NCBI GenBank assembly: GCA_024220525.1 | Contig: JAMYWO010000219.1 | Location: forward strand, 41,221 to 67,617 | Direction: 5' to 3' | Length of the DNA: 26,397 nucleotides | Origin: Cochliopodium minus | Taxonomy: Eukaryota > Discosea > Himatismenida > Cochliopodiidae | Shown: piece by piece, positions 11,011-20,556 of the stretch | How the letters are laid out: each line of letters begins with the position of its first letter | Position numbering within the stretch: position 1 is the stretch's first letter | Program-made: the position numbers and the translations under genes | The notes under the pieces: generated by a model | Database searches by the model: none | What the model was told of the DNA's origin: nothing | Seen by the model: only the letters and a program-made list of their open reading frames with translations

Positions 11011-12068
11011 GCGAAATATCAAGAGACGACATAGAATCATTTGTGAGAGAAATATCTTTGCTTTCTCAACTGAGACACCCCAACATCCTCTTGTTTTTGG
11101 GAGCTTCTATCGACTATCCCTCTGTTTTTTATATCACCGAATTTGTACCCAAAGGTAACGGAAAATAAAAAATAAAAAAAATAAAAATTAAAATTTTGAA
11201 ATATTATTTATTTTTTATTTTTTAACATTTTTTTATTTTTTTATTTTTTGTTTTTATTTTTTATTTTTTATTTTTTATTTTTATTTTATTTTTTATTTTT
11301 ATTTATTTTATTTTTATTTATTTTTATTTAGGCAACCTAAGACAAGTTTTAACGGGAGAAAAGTTAGATTGGAACACCAAACTGATGATGGCGATGGACA
11401 CTGCACGAGGAGTGAACTATCTTCACAGCATTGACCCTCCTATTTTACACAGGTAAAAAAAAAAAATAAAAAATAAAAAAAATGAAAAACAAAAAAATAA
11501 AAATTAAAAAATAAAATAAAAATAAAAAATATTTAAATTTATTTTAATAAATTAAATTTTATTTTTTTTTTTGAAGAGATTTGAAGAGTTTAAATCTTTT
11601 GGTGGATCAGAGATACTCAATAAGAGTGGCAGATTTTGGACTGTTCAAGTTGAAAGACATGCAAAAGGCCAACACTAAAATGGGAACCGTAAATTATGTC
11701 GCCCCTGAAATTCTAAAGGAGACAGGTAATTTTTTAATTTTGTATTAAATTAATTATAATTTACATTTTTTAACAATAAATTTTTTTTTTAATTAATTTT
11801 TTTTTTATATTACTTATCATTTAATTTTTTAAATTCATTTTTATCATTTAAATTTTTTAAAAGGTCCTTACACAGAAAAAGCAGATGTTTTTTCTTTCGC
11901 TTTGGTTTTGTGGGAAATTTTGACAGAGAAGCTTCCTTATGGAGATCTTCAAGTTTTGCAGATTGTGAGGGCCATTGACTTGGGCAAACGCCCTGAAATT
12001 CCTCTTGACTGCGATAAGAATTATCAAGATCTCATTCAGAGATGTTGGGATGAAAATCCTGATGTAAG
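11011..12068 (+). CDS. TKL-type protein kinase, C-helix to end of C-lobe (partial)
   Basis: Four exons, 11011-11154, 11332-11452, 11577-11725 and 11864-12068, give about 206 residues of a tyrosine-kinase-like serine/threonine kinase. They contain helix C (ESFVREISLLSQLRHPNILL, ion-pair Glu present), a hinge with ITEFVPKGNL, the catalytic loop HRDLKSLNLL, the Mg-binding DFG in VADFGLFKL, GTVNYVAPEIL, the ADVFSFALVLWEILT helix and CWDENPDVR. All catalytic residues of the C-lobe are present. The glycine loop and the VAIK lysine are missing: the exon upstream belongs to dymeclin, though the phase happens to match (one base plus two). The exon after DVR does not continue the kinase fold. These exons most likely belong downstream of the kinase start at 13950-14048. 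Confidence 0.88.
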
Positions 12069-12104
12069 GTAAAAAAAAAAAAATTTCTTCATCATATTTT
12101 ATTT

Positions 12105-12199
12105 ATTTTATTTATTTTACTTATTTTATTTATTTTTATTTATTTTATTTATTTTATTTATTTTATTTATTTTATTTATTTTATTTATTTTATTTATTT
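12105..12199. repeat. TTTAT-type simple repeat ending at a lone N
   Basis: A period-9 to 10 array of TTTAT and TTATTT units fills the DNA after the kinase exon and stops at the single unknown base 12200. Confidence 0.75.
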
Positions 12200-12200
12200 N
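12200..12200. other. Single unknown base, probable assembly scar
   Basis: A lone N separates the kinase C-lobe piece from the piece holding the end of a PH domain. The 55 bases to its right are identical to 21901-21955. Confidence 0.75.
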
Positions 12201-12255
12201 TTTATTTTTACTTTTACAATTTTTTTTTTATTTTTTTTATTTTTTTTACAATTTT
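12201..12255. repeat. 55-base sequence identical to 21901-21955
   Basis: The two copies are identical over 55 bases, including the non-repetitive pieces ACTTTTACAA and TTTTACAATTTT, and then diverge. It lies in what reads as the intron of the PH-kinase gene in both places, which suggests one sequence present at two contig ends. Confidence 0.85.
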
Positions 12256-12339
12256 ATTATTTTATTTTTACTTTTATTTTTATTTTTATTTTTATTTTTA
12301 TTTTTTTATTTTTTTTATTTTTTTATTCGAAAAAAAAAG

Positions 12340-13676
12340 AAAATCTTTTGCATTTTTCATAGGACACCAGAAAGGCAACGAGAAGCTGCCACCCAACTAC
12401 ATCCTGGCATCCAGCACACTGAAGGAGAGGTCAGACTGGCTCAAGACGATTCACTACAACATAAACTCTTCGACCCTCTCCTTTCTAGAGAATAATCACA
12501 CTCCCTCGCCCATTCTCCACCACAAAGACAATCCCAATCATCATAACAATAATAATTACAATGGTTTTTTTTTTCTTTTTCTTTTTTTTTTTTAAAATGG
12601 ACATTTTTTATTTTTTTATTTTAATTTAAAAATTAAAATTTTTGAAATTAAAAAAAAGTTTTTTGGAATTTAAAAAATTTTTTTTTAATCATTAATTATT
12701 TTCAATTATTTTTTAAATTATTTTTTAAATTATTTTAAAGTCATTTTTTTTTAATTTTTAAATTTTTTTATTCATTTAAATTATTTTTTTCATATTTTGT
12801 AATTATTTAATTTTTATTTTTTTTATTATATTTTTTAAACAGGTAATGATGATTATGGGGACAATTACAACAATAATTTGAACAATTTCAACTCCCATTT
12901 CGGATCTCCAGAAAAATTCTTGGAACGTGGCTCCCACCAAATTCTCCATCGCCATACCAATACCATCAGCATTCCCACCAAGGGCAGGTGAATTAAAAAA
13001 ATTATTATTATTTTTTTTTTTTTTTTCATTTGTTCATTTTCAGTGTTTTAATTTTTTCAATTTTTTTATTTTTGTTTATTTTCAACTTTTTAATTTACTT
13101 TATTTTTTATTAATTCATTTAATTTTTTATTTTTTAATTTTTTTATTAAATTATTTTTTTTAACTTTTTAATATTTAAACAATTCATCATATTTGTATTT
13201 TTTTTATTTTTTTTTTTATTTAATTTTTTAAATTTTTATTATTTTTTTCGTTTATTTTTGATTTTTTTATTTTTTTTTTTAAAAAAAGATCAAACACACA
13301 ATATGAAATGATAATGGGAGATTTTTCACCTCCATTGAGGAACCCTTCCTTCACCATCACTTCTAGAAATCTCCCCTCTTATGAGTACTCCATTCGAGAC
13401 ATCAAATTGAAGGATGTGCGTCTCAACAAAGAAAATATTGATGTTGAAATTCGAAATTTGGTTAAAAATCGTAAAAAAAAAAATTCAAACTAAAAAAATA
13501 AAAAATAAAAAAAATATAAAAAAAAATCAAATGATAAATAAAAAAAAAATAAAAAAAATAAAAAAAATAAAAAAAAAATAAAAATAAAATCAAATGATAA
13601 ATAAAAAATAAATAAAAAAAATAAAAAATAAAAATAAAAAAATCAAAAATCAAAAATAAAAAAATAAAAAAATAAA

Positions 13677-13707
<31 letters not shown>

Positions 13708-14048
13708 GTAAAATAAAATTAAAAATAATAATAAAAAATAAAAAATTAACAATAAAAATAAAAAATAAAATAAAAAATAAAAAACAAAAAATAAAAAATA
13801 AAAAAATAAAAAATAAAAAATAATAAAATAAAAAATTTTGATTAATTAAATAAAAAATGAAAATAAATAAAATTTACTTAATTTTAAAAAAATTGGAAAA
13901 AACAGGATAATTATTACAAATTATTATTTTTTTTTTTTTTTTGGTTCAGGTGTAAATGAAATAAACATATATGGAAAGGAATCAAGTCCGAATGACAGGT
14001 TTAATTGGGAAATAAATTTCAAAGAAATTGTCATCCTTTCCAAAATTG
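12340..14048 (+). CDS. End of PH domain, Asn-rich linker and start of a TKL kinase domain (partial)
   Basis: Exons 12340-12563, 12843-12987, 13289-13470 and 13950-14048 join in phase to about 216 residues. The first begins KSFAFFIGHQKGNE and continues NYILASSTLKERSDWLKTI, the last two strands and the C-terminal helix (with its Trp) of a PH domain. Then comes a His/Asn-rich, probably disordered linker. The last exon ends FNWEINFKEIVILSKIG, the typical entry to a TKL kinase domain just before the glycine loop, with a phase-1 donor. The glycine loop should follow, but the DNA runs into repeats and the unknown stretch. The missing front of the PH domain is found at 20557-21611, whose last exon ends in phase 2 and fits the one-base start of the exon here. 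See the findings on order. Confidence 0.83.
13494..13860. repeat. A-rich simple repeats in an intron
   Basis: Degenerate AAAAAAT and AAAAAT units with scattered TCAAATGATAAAT repeats fill the intron between the linker exon and the kinase-start exon. Confidence 0.7.
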
Positions 14049-14244
14049 GTAATTTAAATTTTTGATTTTTTTTTTATTATTATTTATATTTTTTTTCAAT
14101 ATTATTTTTTTATTTATTTTTTTATTTTCATTTTTTTATTTTCATTTTTTTATTTTTATTTTTATTTCTATTTTTTTATTTTTATTTTTTTATTTTTATT
14201 TTTTTATTTTTATTTTTTTATTTTTATTTTTATTTTATTTTTTC

Positions 14245-14790
14245 NNNNNNNNNNNNNNNNNNNNNNNNNNNNNNNNNNNNNNNNNNNNNNNNNNNNNNNN
14301 NNNNNNNNNNNNNNNNNNNNNNNNNNNNNNNNNNNNNNNNNNNNNNNNNNNNNNNNNNNNNNNNNNNNNNNNNNNNNNNNNNNNNNNNNNNNNNNNNNNN
14401 NNNNNNNNNNNNNNNNNNNNNNNNNNNNNNNNNNNNNNNNNNNNNNNNNNNNNNNNNNNNNNNNNNNNNNNNNNNNNNNNNNNNNNNNNNNNNNNNNNNN
14501 NNNNNNNNNNNNNNNNNNNNNNNNNNNNNNNNNNNNNNNNNNNNNNNNNNNNNNNNNNNNNNNNNNNNNNNNNNNNNNNNNNNNNNNNNNNNNNNNNNNN
14601 NNNNNNNNNNNNNNNNNNNNNNNNNNNNNNNNNNNNNNNNNNNNNNNNNNNNNNNNNNNNNNNNNNNNNNNNNNNNNNNNNNNNNNNNNNNNNNNNNNNN
14701 NNNNNNNNNNNNNNNNNNNNNNNNNNNNNNNNNNNNNNNNNNNNNNNNNNNNNNNNNNNNNNNNNNNNNNNNNNNNNNNNNNNNNNNNNN
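14245..14790. other. Assembly gap (546 unknown bases)
   Basis: A run of N follows an A/T simple repeat. Coding on its two sides belongs to different families: the kinase start to the left, DENN to the right. Confidence 0.97.
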
Positions 14791-15548
14791 CTTCAATAAA
14801 ATTTTCTATTTTTACCACAGCAGTTTCCATTTGTTTAGAGATTCAAAGTTTTTGGTTTTTGGTTTTTATTTTTTATTTTTTATTTTTTATTTTTTATTTT
14901 TTATTTTTTATTTTTTATTGATTTTATTGATTTTTTATTTTATTGATTTTTTATTTTATTTTTACTTCATTCATTCATTTTTATTTTTTAATTATATATT
15001 TTTTATTTTTTATTTTTTATTTTTTTTACTTTATTTTTTATTGATTCATCTAATTTTTATTTTTTCAATTTTTTATGTTCAAACAAAAATTTTTTTTCGT
15101 TGATAGAGTTGGAGTGAAAAGTTTGGACGAAAGAATCCAAAAAAGAGTACAGGGGCTCGTCGTCCTGCTGGACGAAAACAAAATCTATCAAAACACAAAG
15201 ATGCCTACTTTGCCAGCTGACAAAAAGTTTGTGTACAACCTTTCTCAAAACTACAAACACTTTGAGAAATCTCCCAAACAAAACTCTTTTGTTTCTACCA
15301 CTGAACAATTAATTTGGACGAAAAATATTTTGTCTGCAATTTCTGACTACAATGAGTGGTTGTGCGGCAAAATTTTGGATCATTTTTTGAACGATTTTTC
15401 TGTTGTTAATTCTTTTTCTTTGAAGAAATCTTTTTTGAAGACTGTTTCTCAGACTAACCAGCTTTGGATCCAACATTTTCTCAGCACTCAGTTGTTTGCT
15501 GGCTGGATGGAGGCTTTTTTCAAGGAGAGGAATCAAAAGAAAAATTGA
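14791..15548 (+). CDS. DENN-domain protein, C-terminal part
   Basis: DENN proteins are usually exchange factors for Rab GTPases in membrane traffic. The main exon is 15107-15548, ending in TGA. It carries GVKSLDERI, then LVVLLDENKIYQNTKMPTLP (the 'D-L-D ... P-x-L-P' core of cDENN), and near the end SFLKTVSQTN and WIQHFLSTQLFAGWMEAFFK, matching the 'TQ-F--F' end of dDENN. A short upstream exon with SSFHLFRDSK (open from 14791, donor after 14847) joins in phase. Everything before it lies in the gap or elsewhere. The domain ends close to the stop, so there is no long C-terminal extension. The subfamily cannot be told. Confidence 0.72.
14866..14925. repeat. TTTTTTA heptamer array in DENN intron
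   Basis: Period-seven array, the same unit as in the ZZ-GNAT intron and, in opposite orientation, after dymeclin. Confidence 0.8.
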
Positions 15549-15671
15549 ATTTGATTTTAATTTATTATTTTTTTCTAATCAAAATGTTTTGCAAATCTTT
15601 CCAAGGGAAAAATCATTCATAAAATCATTTCCTATTAATTTTTTCAAATTTTTTTATTTGTCTTTTCAAAA

Positions 15672-16075
15672 GCTCTTGTTTTGTTTTGTTTTGGATATCT
15701 CTACCCTGGTTCTACTTCCACTCTTTATAATTCCACTCTTGTCACAAATTTCTTTCGACAATATTTCAATCCTCTTTCAAATATGAGGACCAATATCCTT
15801 CAATACATTCATCAAAAACATCTCACCCCCAAAGAAGGTACAATGTAACTTGCCTGTTTGATGATCCCAATGTGCACATTGGTCCAAACCCTTTGGGTGC
15901 GCTCAAACAGCTCAGTATGACGAAATTGATACTCTTGGAAACTAACTTTCTAATTTTTTATCTTTCAAAAAATATTGATCAACTAGCGAGTTTAGTATCA
16001 CCTTTTTTACTATCAAATTTGAAAAGGATGAAAACTCATCTTCTTTTAAAAATCTCCAATAAAATGAAATACTAA
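15672..16075 (+). pseudogene. Unrecognised coding remnant with a change of frame
   Basis: Two stretches of non-repetitive, coding-like sequence lie in different frames. The first (about 15672-15839) reads GYLYPGSTSTLYNSTLVTNF and later NILQYIHQKHLTPKEG. The second (15839-16075) reads LFDDPNVHIGPNPLGALKQL and then becomes Leu/Ile-rich up to TAA. They meet at 15837-15839 and read as one protein if one base is missing there; no intron with usable borders fits. Neither part has a clear ATG or a family I recognise. It could be a decayed gene, a gene with an assembly error, or the tail of a gene whose front lies in the unknown stretch. Confidence 0.35.
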
Positions 16076-16545
16076 ATGGGGTACATCTTATACTAGGAAT
16101 TAGAAAGTTTTTTACATCTGATTTTTTTTTAATATTAATTTGAACTGGGGGTCACATTGGGTGATGAATAATTTAATTTTCATTAAAGCAAATTGGAAAC
16201 ACCTCAAAAATTTGTATACTTTTTAAGTATTTTCACATGTTTTTCGATAATGCAATATAAGCGAACATGTGATCCTTTTCACGGTTGATTGTCCTCAAAA
16301 GAGTCCTACATCAAAGTTGATGGAGGGGATTCTCTTTACACTCAAAATTCTTTTTCTTTTCTTTTTTTTTTTTATCAGTATTATTCTCTGGAATTTATAT
16401 CAAATAATAATAATATTTGATAAAAACTTAGACATGTCCAAATATTACAACTTTGTTTGCGGATATAAAATTTTACTAACAAAATTTGAACTGTTGTAAT
16501 ATTTTTGATCAAATAAAATAAATAAAAGATCCCTAATAAAAACTT
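16076..16545. other. Intergenic, nothing recognised
   Basis: A/T-rich DNA with one short open stretch (16269-16350, VDCPQKSPTSKLMEG) that has no start codon and resembles nothing I know. It is the 3' flank of the FKBP gene on the other strand. Confidence 0.5.
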
Positions 16546-17404
16546 TTAATTTATAGAAACGACTTCCACTTCAAAAATGAGAACAGAATTGGGAGGGATG
16601 ATATTACCTAAAAAAAAAAAAAAATTAATCCAGTTTTATATAGTTTTATTGTAAAATATTTTTTTTTATTACAGTTCCCTGATCCTCCAGAACCATATCT
16701 AACAGAAAAAAAAAAGGTTTATTTTTTTTTTCCGATAAAATTTAAATAAATTTTTTTTTGAATCAATTTAAAATAATTTTCTTACCCATACTCCGGTTGA
16801 ACCACCAATTTAGCTTTAGAACCCACGCCCAATCCACAAAGCCCCACATCCCTTTTAAAAAATTCAAATTTTAGCTTAAAAAAAAAATTAAAAACGAAAA
16901 TTAAATTTAAAAAAAATTTAAAACAAAAAAATAATAAATAAAAAACAGAATGGAATCATTAAAAAATGATATTTACAATCCTTTTATCACTTGTCCTTCT
17001 CCTAAATTGAATGTAAAAGGTTTTCCACTCTTTTTGGAGTCCTCAAACTCTCTTCCATTTTCCCTTTTAAAAAAAGTCGAATATTCAATTCGGAAATGAT
17101 TTAAAATTTTATTTTTATTTTTAAATTATTTTTTAATTTTATATTTAGGATTAAAAAAGTTGAATATCAAAAATTCGGAAATGATTTAAATGTTTTATAT
17201 TTTTTTTTTTTTTAATTTTTAATTTATAATAAATTATGAAAATCTATTTAGGTCTACTTACAAGGTTCCCACATAATTGATGGAGATACTATCTCCTTTC
17301 TTGGTTTTTCTATCTTTTTTCCCTTCCTTCAATATCTCGATTGTGAAGGGCTCTTTTTCGATTTGGAAAGGATCCTTTCCACATGATTCCTGATGCATTT
17401 TCAT
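16546..17404 (-). CDS. FKBP-type peptidyl-prolyl cis-trans isomerase
   Basis: Five small exons, 17404-17262, 17063-16977, 16851-16786, 16698-16673 and 16607-16546, join in phase to 127 residues with a TAA stop. FKBPs isomerise Xaa-Pro bonds and bind FK506. The fold is readable from end to end: KKGDSISINYVGTL, NGREFEDSKKSGKPFTFNLG, GQVIKGLDVG, GVGSKAKLVVQPEYGYG and IIPPNSVLIFEVEVVSI. Compared with FKBP12 the active-site Trp of V-I-x-G-W is Leu (VIKGL), and the Tyr of the Y-G-x-x-G loop is kept. There is a short N-terminal extension of about 20 residues (MKMHQESCGKDPF) with no signal peptide, so the protein is probably cytosolic. Introns are 65-198 bases. Start at 17404 or at the second ATG two codons on. 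Confidence 0.93.
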
Positions 17405-17737
17405 AAGGAATTCAATCAGTAAATTTTTTATATGATTTTTTTTTTTTTTTTATAAACTTTTATCGAGAAAACAGCAAAAACCAAGAATCACATCGAAATT
17501 AAATCAAAAAATAAAATATTTCTCTTTCTAATTAAGATCTGCATCCCCAAAAATTTTTTTGTAAAATCATTTGAATGCATTATAAAGATAAAGTGATTTC
17601 AATTATACAGTATTCACCATGATTTTAAGCAAAATATATATATAAATTTCAAGTATATATATTTTATGCTTTGAAATGATCTAAACCTCATAAATTTGAT
17701 ACCAAGAAATTTCGATTGAGTAAATAATTTTTTTTGA
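17405..17737. other. Intergenic, upstream of FKBP
   Basis: A/T-rich with a TATATATATAAA stretch near 17636. No coding or RNA gene recognised. Confidence 0.5.
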
Positions 17738-17913
17738 TTATTATTTATTTTTTTCAGATTTTTACTTGATGTTTTTCCAATGTGGTTAATGGCATCATTT
17801 TATTACAATTTTTGCATTTTACTGACATTATGATATTACAACAGGAACTTATTTTTTTTGTTTTTAATAATCATGAAAATTTTAATTATTTTATATCGAA
17901 GAATTGGGTTATA
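17738..17913 (+). repeat. Dispersed direct repeat, copy A (176 bases)
   Basis: It matches 20271-20427 with two mismatches and one 19-base length difference near 17802-17820, where copy A carries extra sequence between two CATTTTA words. The rest, including GATGTTTTTCCAATGTGG, is identical. No coding content is evident. Confidence 0.9.
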
Positions 17914-18167
17914 ATCAATTTCTCCCTTTCCATTCACTCTTCAAAATTTATATACAAAAGGAAATGAACATTTTCTTTGATCCATTGTAAAATTTTTTTC
18001 AATATAAAGTTATCCCTAGAGTAAGTTTCAGATTCTGTAACTGCTTTTTCTGGAATTTTGAACGTTAAAACTAAAAAATAGCCAACGATTGAAAATTTGT
18101 TGGAATATTCTGATATTTTGGTGAAATCTTCAAAATGTTTGAATTTAAATTCTAATTTTTCGTTGGC

Positions 18168-18799
18168 ATGAGATTCATTGGACACACAGATGATGTATTG
18201 GGAGTATCGATTTCGAAGGATAAAGTGAACACCAAGAGTGGGTATCAGGGGTGTCCATCCTCGTCAACAGACACAACAGTACTTCCTTTTTCATCTCCAG
18301 CATCTCCTACGACGGAAGTTTCGATACAAATACAAGGGAACCAACTATCTCACTTGCCAAACCATTTCACCAAATTACTCTTTGATTGCAACTGTAGGAA
18401 AGGATTACTTGATAAATCTTTACAGTATCGAAGAGAAGGGCTTTTCTCCTTTGTGTGTTTACGATGTTCGTCCTTATGTAGACCCAGAGTCGTATTTATT
18501 GTCTTTGTTTTTCCCCTCTCGTTACTGGTGGGTTGTTTGGGCAAAGTTTTTGTTTATGATCTCGAGTCCAAGTCTATTATCATCAAATCCACGTCATGAA
18601 GACTCACTTCAACAATGAGCTTGCTGCTTGTTTGTCCCTCTCCTTTTCTTCCTCTGGAAACATTCTTTTTGTTGGTTGTGATGATAATTCTATCCACAAT
18701 TACCTTGTTCAAGAGGGAGAGATGGTGAAGCATAAAGAATTATTATTTTGGCAATTTTATATGAAGACATTATTTTCATCTTATTTTCAACTCATTTAA
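18168..18799 (+). pseudogene. Decayed, intronless RACK1-like WD40 copy
   Basis: The sequence follows the order of the ribosome-associated WD40 protein RACK1 but in shifting frames and without introns. Readable parts: RFIGHTDDVLGVSISKD (WD repeat with its GH), TISPNYSLIATVGKDYLINL (repeat 5 region, compare S-P-D-G-S-L in RACK1), SLFFPSRYW (compare CFSPNRYW), GCLGKVFVYDLESKSIIIK, and LAACLSLSFSSSGNILFVG (compare ACTSLAWSADGQTLFAG). The frame changes at least three times between 18168 and 18600, and the front two repeats are absent. The last block (18596-18799) is open to a stop with a divergent tail. A functional RACK1 must lie elsewhere. Lack of introns in an intron-rich genome fits a retrocopy, although RACK1 may simply have few introns here. 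Confidence 0.72.
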
Positions 18800-18823
18800 A
18801 AATAATATAAAAAATGGAATTGA

Positions 18824-19967
18824 TCAAAGAAATAAGAGAGATTGAGATTGATTCCAAAAATGAATACATTCCCAAAATAAGATACCTGATTTCTCAAAAA
18901 TAAAACAAAAAGAAATTGATAATCAAGGAATTAAACAAATTTTCGTTCTATTGTTCAGAGAGAAAGCCATAACAAGAGATAAAATAAGGCTAATATTTGC
19001 AAATTCTTTCAAAGATCTCAATATTATTTCCAGAGCTGCAAATGATAACAAATTATCAAATGAGGTATATACATGGATGAACAAATTTATGTACTTTTTC
19101 GAATGGGAGGATGTTAAAATAAGCAACAATTATTTTAATTGTGAAGAATTTGATAAAATGAAAAACAAAAAATGCTCCATTAGATTATTTAGAAATATTT
19201 TGGAGATAAAAGTATCTGAAGAATTGCTTTATTCATGGATCCTCAATGAACATGGAATAAGTGAGGATGAAAACGAAAAAGAATACTTCTTTTGCTGCAA
19301 TCTCCTCGAATTCAACATAAAAGTTTCTTTTTGTTATGAAGACGATAATCTTTCAATTTATCTATGTGCTTCTTATAGAGAAAGAGGATGGAATACAATT
19401 GCTTCTTTAAACAAATCCATGATAGATCTTAAAAAATTGAGAAATACATTTGATTTGAAATCAAAGGATATCCTTTGATCAGAAAAAAATTATAATAATT
19501 ATAATTTTTTGATTCAGAATTATCCACAAATAGAAAATCATATATATATCATTTATACTCCAAATATAAATGCAAATAATATCAATATTCCTGCCGAAGA
19601 TCATTATGCCATGTTATATTATGATGGCCAAAACACTATTATATTGGATCCCTCTCGAAATGTCAATCCCCCAAACGTTAAGTTAGATCTAAATAATAAT
19701 ACAGTGGACTACAAGTCAAAAGTAACAGTAACATACGAAATAAAGACAATAGGATACGATATTTTGGCAGCTTGCTTGGGGAATCAAAGAAAGATTAAAG
19801 CCGCCAATTCTAAAAACGACCTTAAATTTTCAGTAGAAAAAGAAGTTGTATTCTCTTTGAATGGAAGAATAATAATAATATCATCAGTTTTGGAGAATTA
19901 TTCAAATCAGAGAAGTTCTGTAAAATCTTCCCAGTTATTTTGGACACACATTGGATTATCCATATAG
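18824..19967 (+). pseudogene. Unrecognised protein, probably broken
   Basis: Two long open stretches lie in one frame, 18951-19475 and 19509-19967, separated by a TGA. A short open start (ATG at 18824, MELIKEIREIE...) lies in another frame just upstream and flows into the first stretch after one base shift. No GT...AG intron explains either break. The first stretch is Asn/Lys/Glu-rich with EVYTWMNKFMYFFEWEDV; the second has EDHYAMLYYDGQNTIILDPS, in which a His and an Asp are spaced roughly as in some papain-like folds, but the match is too weak to name. The end is TAG at 19965-19967. I know of no family. Alternatives are a real single gene with a reassigned or error TGA, or two genes. Codon use is as A/T-rich as that of the neighbours. 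Confidence 0.4.
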
Positions 19968-20270
19968 GGTTTCAGCTAAGAATATCTTCTACCTTTACAA
20001 TATCCTATCTTTGATGCAGAAAGGAAAATGAGAGGTGGGAAATATGATACAATTAAAGGGATAAAAGGGAATATTTTATCTGCTGAATTGTAGATTATTA
20101 TAAAAGGCAGAATTCAAGATATTTTATCAAAAATAACTGATTTATTCAATTAATCTCAATTATTCTTCCAAAACGCTTTTGTTCTTCACGTTCAGTGGCC
20201 AGGGATGTTGCATTTGCACAAATGGGTCATTGAAATTCATTTAATAAACCCTTTAAATTCAACAAGAGCT
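19968..20270. other. Intergenic, nothing recognised
   Basis: Mixed A/T-rich DNA without an ORF, tRNA box or repeat that I can see. Confidence 0.45.
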
Positions 20271-20427
20271 TTATTATTTATTTTTTTGAGATTTTTACTT
20301 GATGTTTTTCCAATGTGGTTAATGGCATCATTTTACTGACATTATGATATTACAACAGGAACTTATTTTTTTTGTTTTTAATAATCAAGAAAATTTTAAT
20401 TATTTTATATCGAAGAATTGGGTTATA
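20271..20427 (+). repeat. Dispersed direct repeat, copy B (157 bases)
   Basis: Same orientation as copy A at 17738-17913. The two lie about 2.4 kb apart and bracket the RACK1-like remnant and the unrecognised ORF pair. Confidence 0.9.
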
Positions 20428-20556
20428 CAAATCTTATAAAATGGGTAAATCAACCTTTGTTTTTATATTTATACACCAATTCAAGTTCCAATTTATTTTT
20501 TCATTTTCAAGATTATAAATCAAAAAAATAGTGCTGTAATCTCTTGTTCGAAAAGA

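Noticed and set aside
12363-12494. Kinase tail reading RTPERQREAATQL following exon 11864-12068
   Set aside because: The same DNA in another frame, with acceptor at 12339, gives the end of a PH domain and runs on through three further exons; the kinase reading soon stops.
14062-14830. Long open frames on both strands rich in Phe/Ile/Leu or unknown residues
   Set aside because: They arise from the T-rich simple repeat and the run of N, not from coding DNA.
17934-18185. Minus-strand open frame of 83 codons (ends WIKENVHFLLYINFEE)
   Set aside because: It has no ATG, overlaps the start of the RACK1-like remnant on the other strand and resembles no family I know. Its composition looks partly coding, so it may be a gene tail, but this is too weak to list.
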